The translations under genes and the position numbers were made by a program. Positions 61,128 through 64,000 of a DNA stretch of 64,000 bases are shown here, piece after piece. The stretch's first letter is position 1, and each line of letters begins with the position of its first letter. The DNA lies in NCBI GenBank assembly GCA_017643845.1, contig JAEPMR010000003.1:16786-80785 (forward strand), read 5' to 3'. The stretch is from Marivivens sp. Its GTDB lineage: Bacteria > Pseudomonadota > Alphaproteobacteria > Rhodobacterales > Rhodobacteraceae. The notes beneath the pieces are model-generated. The model worked only from the letters and a program-made list of their open reading frames with translations. It did no database searches and was not told the origin of the DNA.

Positions 61128-64000
61128 GACTCACCGGCAAAGGACTCCTTGATCAGAGCCGCTCCGTTCCTTTCAGCTTCGATGGTGTGGCGATGTCCGG
61201 CGTGGAGGGCGACACGCTCGCCTCCGCGCTGCTGGCAAATGGTGTGCGCGTCGTCGCCCGTTCGTTCAAATACCACCGCCCGCGCGGTATCCTCGCGGCA
61301 GGGTCGGAAGAGCCCAACGCCCTCGTCACCATCGGGCGCGGCGCAGAGACAGACCCCAACGTCCGCGCCACGGTGCAGGAACTCTATGCTGGGCTGGACG
61401 CCGCCAGCCAGAACCGCTTCCCGTCGCTGAAGTTCGACCTTCTCGCGGTGAACGACCTCGCCGCACCATTCCTCGCCGCAGGCTTCTATTACAAGACCTT
61501 CATGTGGCCGCGCAGCTTCTGGGAGAAGCTCTACGAGCCCTTCATCCGCCGCGCCGCTGGCCTCGGTGCGCTCAGCGAGCAACACAACCCCGACCGCTAC
61601 GAAAAAGCCTTCGCGTTCTGTGATGTGCTGGTGATCGGCGCGGGGCCATCCGGCCTGATGGCCGCTCTCACCGCTGCCCAAGCTGGGCTTGATGTGATCC
61701 TCGCGGACGAAGACAGTCGCATGGGCGGTCGCCTTCTGTCCGAGACACACGAGATCGACGGCAAGCCAGGGCACGTCTGGGTCGACGAGATGCTCGACAC
61801 CCTGCGTGGCATGGACAACGTGCGCCTGATGACCCGCACCACCGTCACCGGTGCCTATGATCAGGGGACCTATGGCGCGCTTGAGCGGGTCAGCCACCAC
61901 CGCGCCCGCACTGAGGGCCTGCCGCGCGAATGTTTCTGGCGTATCGTCGCCAAACGTTCGATCCTCTGCGCCGGCGCGCTCGAACGCCCCGTCGCCTTCC
62001 CCAACAATGACCGCCCCGGCATCATGACCGCCAACGCGGTGCGCAGCTACCTCAACCGCTACGGCGTCGCCACAGGGCAGGCCGTCAGCATCTTCGCAAA
62101 TAACGACGATGCCCACCGCACCGCGCATGATCTTGCCGCCGCAGGGGTCAACATCGCCGCCGTGATCGACAGCCGCGCCGATGCGCAAGTGTCGGGCGAT
62201 TTCCCCGTCTACACCGGCGCGCAGGTGATCGGCAGCTCGGGCCGTATGGGGCTTGAGAGCATCACCGTCCGTCACGCGGGCGGCACGCGGAAAATCCGCA
62301 CGGACTGCCTCGCCATGTCCGGCGGCTGGAACCCGACCGTGCATATGACCTGCCATATGAACGGCCGTCCCACATGGCGCGAGGATATCCTCTCCTTCGT
62401 GCCCACGCCGGGCAGCGTTCCCGGCATGTCGGTCGCCGGTGCCGCCAATGGCAGCTTCTCCACCGCCGCATGTTTGGCCGAAGGGGCCGCCGTTGCTGCC
62501 GCCGTTGCCAGCGATCTGGGCAAGAAAGCCGCGCCCGCCGCCACGCCAAAGGCCGAAGATGGCGCCTACCGCCTCGCGCCTTTGTGGATGGTCGAGGGCA
62601 AGGGCCGCAAATGGCTCGATTTCCAGAACGACGTGCATGTGAAAGACATCGACCTCGCCGCGCGGGAGAACTTCCGCTCCGTCGAGCACATGAAGCGCTA
62701 CACGACGCAAGGCATGGCCCCCGATCAGGGCAAGAACTCCAACGTCGCCGCGCTGGCAATTCTGGCCGATGCAACGGGCCGTGGCATCCCCGAAACGGGC
62801 ACCACCACCTTCCGCCCGCCCTACGTCCCCGTTTCCATCGCCTCGATGGGCGCCGGTTCACAGGGCAAGGGCTTCGCGCCCCAGCGTCTGACCACCTCGC
62901 ATCACGCTGCCGTGAAACGCGGCGCGCCGATGATCGAGGCAGGCTTGTGGTACCGCCCCAGCTACTTCCCCCGCGACGGGGAAAAGACATGGCGCGAGTC
63001 CTGCGACCGCGAAGTGGGCTATGTGCGCAACGCGGTCGGCATCGTTGATGCCTCCACCTTGGGCAAGATCGACATCCAAGGCCCTGATGCCGCCGCCTTC
63101 CTCGATTTCGTTTATTCCAACACCTTCTCGACGCTGAAGGTCGGCCGCGCCCGCTATGGCCTGATGTTGCGCGAAGACGGCTACGTCATGGATGACGGCA
63201 CCACCGCGCGTCTGGGCGAGAACCACTACGTGATGACCACCACCACCGCCGCCGCAGGCGAGGTGATGCGCCATCTCGATTGGGTCTTGCAGGGCCTCCG
63301 CCCCGATTTCGATGTGCAGATCGTTTCCGTGACCGAGCAATGGGCGCAATTCGCCGTCGCAGGCCCGAAAAGCCGCGAGCTGCTCAACGGCCTCCTCGAC
63401 ACGCCCATCGACGGTGAAAGCTTCCCCTTCATGGCCTGTGGCGAGGTCAGCATTGGCGGCATTGGCGGGCGGCTTTTCCGCATCTCCTTCTCCGGCGAAC
63501 ACGCCTATGAGATCGCCATTCCCGCCCGCTACGGCGAAAGCCTCTACACTCTGCTTGTCGCCCGCGCCGAAGAGCTCGGCGGTGGCCCCTACGGGATGGA
63601 AGCGCTCAATGTGCTGCGGATCGAAAAGGGCTTCATCACCCATTCCGAAATTCACGGCCGCACCACGGCGTTTGACATCGGCATGGAGCGCATGGTCTCC
63701 GCCAAGAAGGATTGCGTTGGCAAAACCATGTCCGAGCGACCCGGCCTGAAAGATCCGCAGCGCGAACAGCTCGTCGGTCTGCGCCCTGTCGGGGCGGTTA
63801 AGCAACTGACCGCCGGCGCGCATCTCTTTGCCGAAAAGGCCGAGCCGGTCCGCGTGAACGATGAGGGCTACATCACCTCTGTCGGCTACTCGCCCACGCT
63901 CGAAACCTATCTCGGTCTCGGCTTCCTCAAGAACGGCCGCGCTCGCCACGGCGAAAGGATCAAGATGGTCGATCATCTGCGCGGCGTCACCGCCATTTGC
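61124..64000 (+). CDS. soxA: Sarcosine oxidase, alpha subunit (cut by window end)
   Basis: 959 visible residues, no stop reached; full-length relatives are about 1000. The N-terminus has a ferredoxin-like domain (residues about 15-100), an NAD-binding fold opens at VIGAGPSGLMAAL near residue 168, and a GcvT domain starts near residue 600 and continues to the edge. It binds NAD and tetrahydrofolate in the complex. A soxG gene is expected just beyond the window. Confidence 0.95.
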   Translation, partial: MRLTGKGLLDQSRSVPFSFDGVAMSGVEGDTLASALLANGVRVVARSFKYHRPRGILAAGSEEPNALVTIGRGAETDPNVRATVQELYAGLDAASQNRFPSLKFDLLAVNDLAAPFLAAGFYYKTFMWPRSFWEKLYEPFIRRAAGLGALSEQHNPDRYEKAFAFCDVLVIGAGPSGLMAALTAAQAGLDVILADEDSRMGGRLLSETHEIDGKPGHVWVDEMLDTLRGMDNVRLMTRTTVTGAYDQGTYGALERVSHHRARTEGLPRECFWRIVAKRSILCAGALERPVAFPNNDRPGIMTANAVRSYLNRYGVATGQAVSIFANNDDAHRTAHDLAAAGVNIAAVIDSRADAQVSGDFPVYTGAQVIGSSGRMGLESITVRHAGGTRKIRTDCLAMSGGWNPTVHMTCHMNGRPTWREDILSFVPTPGSVPGMSVAGAANGSFSTAACLAEGAAVAAAVASDLGKKAAPAATPKAEDGAYRLAPLWMVEGKGRKWLDFQNDVHVKDIDLAARENFRSVEHMKRYTTQGMAPDQGKNSNVAALAILADATGRGIPETGTTTFRPPYVPVSIASMGAGSQGKGFAPQRLTTSHHAAVKRGAPMIEAGLWYRPSYFPRDGEKTWRESCDREVGYVRNAVGIVDASTLGKIDIQGPDAAAFLDFVYSNTFSTLKVGRARYGLMLREDGYVMDDGTTARLGENHYVMTTTTAAAGEVMRHLDWVLQGLRPDFDVQIVSVTEQWAQFAVAGPKSRELLNGLLDTPIDGESFPFMACGEVSIGGIGGRLFRISFSGEHAYEIAIPARYGESLYTLLVARAEELGGGPYGMEALNVLRIEKGFITHSEIHGRTTAFDIGMERMVSAKKDCVGKTMSERPGLKDPQREQLVGLRPVGAVKQLTAGAHLFAEKAEPVRVNDEGYITSVGYSPTLETYLGLGFLKNGRARHGERIKMVDHLRGVTAIC

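Noticed and set aside
61034-63976. Long open frames antisense to soxA
   Set aside because: High-GC codon bias leaves long open frames on the opposite strand. The plus strand encodes a complete set of sarcosine oxidase alpha motifs; the antisense frames have no recognisable domains.
1-64000. CRISPR array or insertion sequence
   Set aside because: Reading through the window showed no regularly spaced direct repeats and no transposase motifs.

Overview
This window comes from a marine alphaproteobacterium of the Rhodobacteraceae (Roseobacter group). Supporting signs are the sarcosine oxidase order soxB-soxD-soxA, DmdA/DmdB-like genes, spike proteins resembling those of the Rhodobacter gene transfer agent (GTA), and the high-GC codon use of most genes. 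No rRNA, CRISPR array, integrase or insertion sequence was seen. No stretch longer than about 260 bases lacks a gene.

Layout. 1-2.2 kb (minus): a proton-pump type proteorhodopsin cut by the window edge and an AarF/ABC1/UbiB-like kinase, both visibly AT-richer than the rest. 2.2-7.0 kb (minus): an operon of Lrp/AsnC regulator, DmdA-like folate demethylase, OsmC protein, ECHDC3-like crotonase and DmdB-like acyl-CoA synthetase, probably a demethylation/acyl-CoA pathway related to DMSP use. 7-12.2 kb: housekeeping and small genes (cysteine-free glutaredoxin-fold protein, CIA30 protein, 45-residue Cys-rich protein, DUF1624 membrane protein, VanZ-like protein, photolyase).

12.3-33 kb: a large exopolysaccharide locus. 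The plus arm holds rmlCBDA (dTDP-rhamnose), a glycosyltransferase and a Wzy-like polymerase. It runs tail-to-tail into a minus arm of glycosyltransferase, two sulfotransferases and a Wzx-like flippase. Next come a minus-strand pair resembling the GTA head-spike base and fibre (GhsA/GhsB), then two secreted or anchored proteins, a second O-antigen-ligase/polymerase, a Wzc-type BY-kinase, a WecA-like initiating transferase, a Wzz protein with a degenerate kinase domain and a Wza-like export lipoprotein with a duplicated export domain. The product is probably a rhamnose-containing, possibly sulfated polysaccharide. The nearby spike proteins belong to a family that binds capsule in R. capsulatus.

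33-39.6 kb: HD-domain protein, DUF2235 hydrolase, DUF1178, NUDIX and AcuC-like deacetylase genes, then modABC for molybdate uptake. 39.6-48.8 kb: acyl-CoA dehydrogenase, family III CoA-transferase, class III aminotransferase, HpbD-like enolase-superfamily enzyme, FAD/GcvT demethylase, an RpiR regulator read divergently, and a CntA-like Rieske oxygenase. Together they look like a quaternary-amine (betaine) catabolic cluster. 49-57.5 kb: tRNA-Glu, hom-glpX-recJ, pirin and glutamate dehydrogenase. 57.6-59.4 kb: a TadE/TadG pair. 59.6-64 kb: heterotetrameric sarcosine oxidase soxB-soxD-soxA, cut by the window end. Three proteins in the window carry GcvT folds, so one-carbon release from methylated marine osmolytes is a recurring theme.
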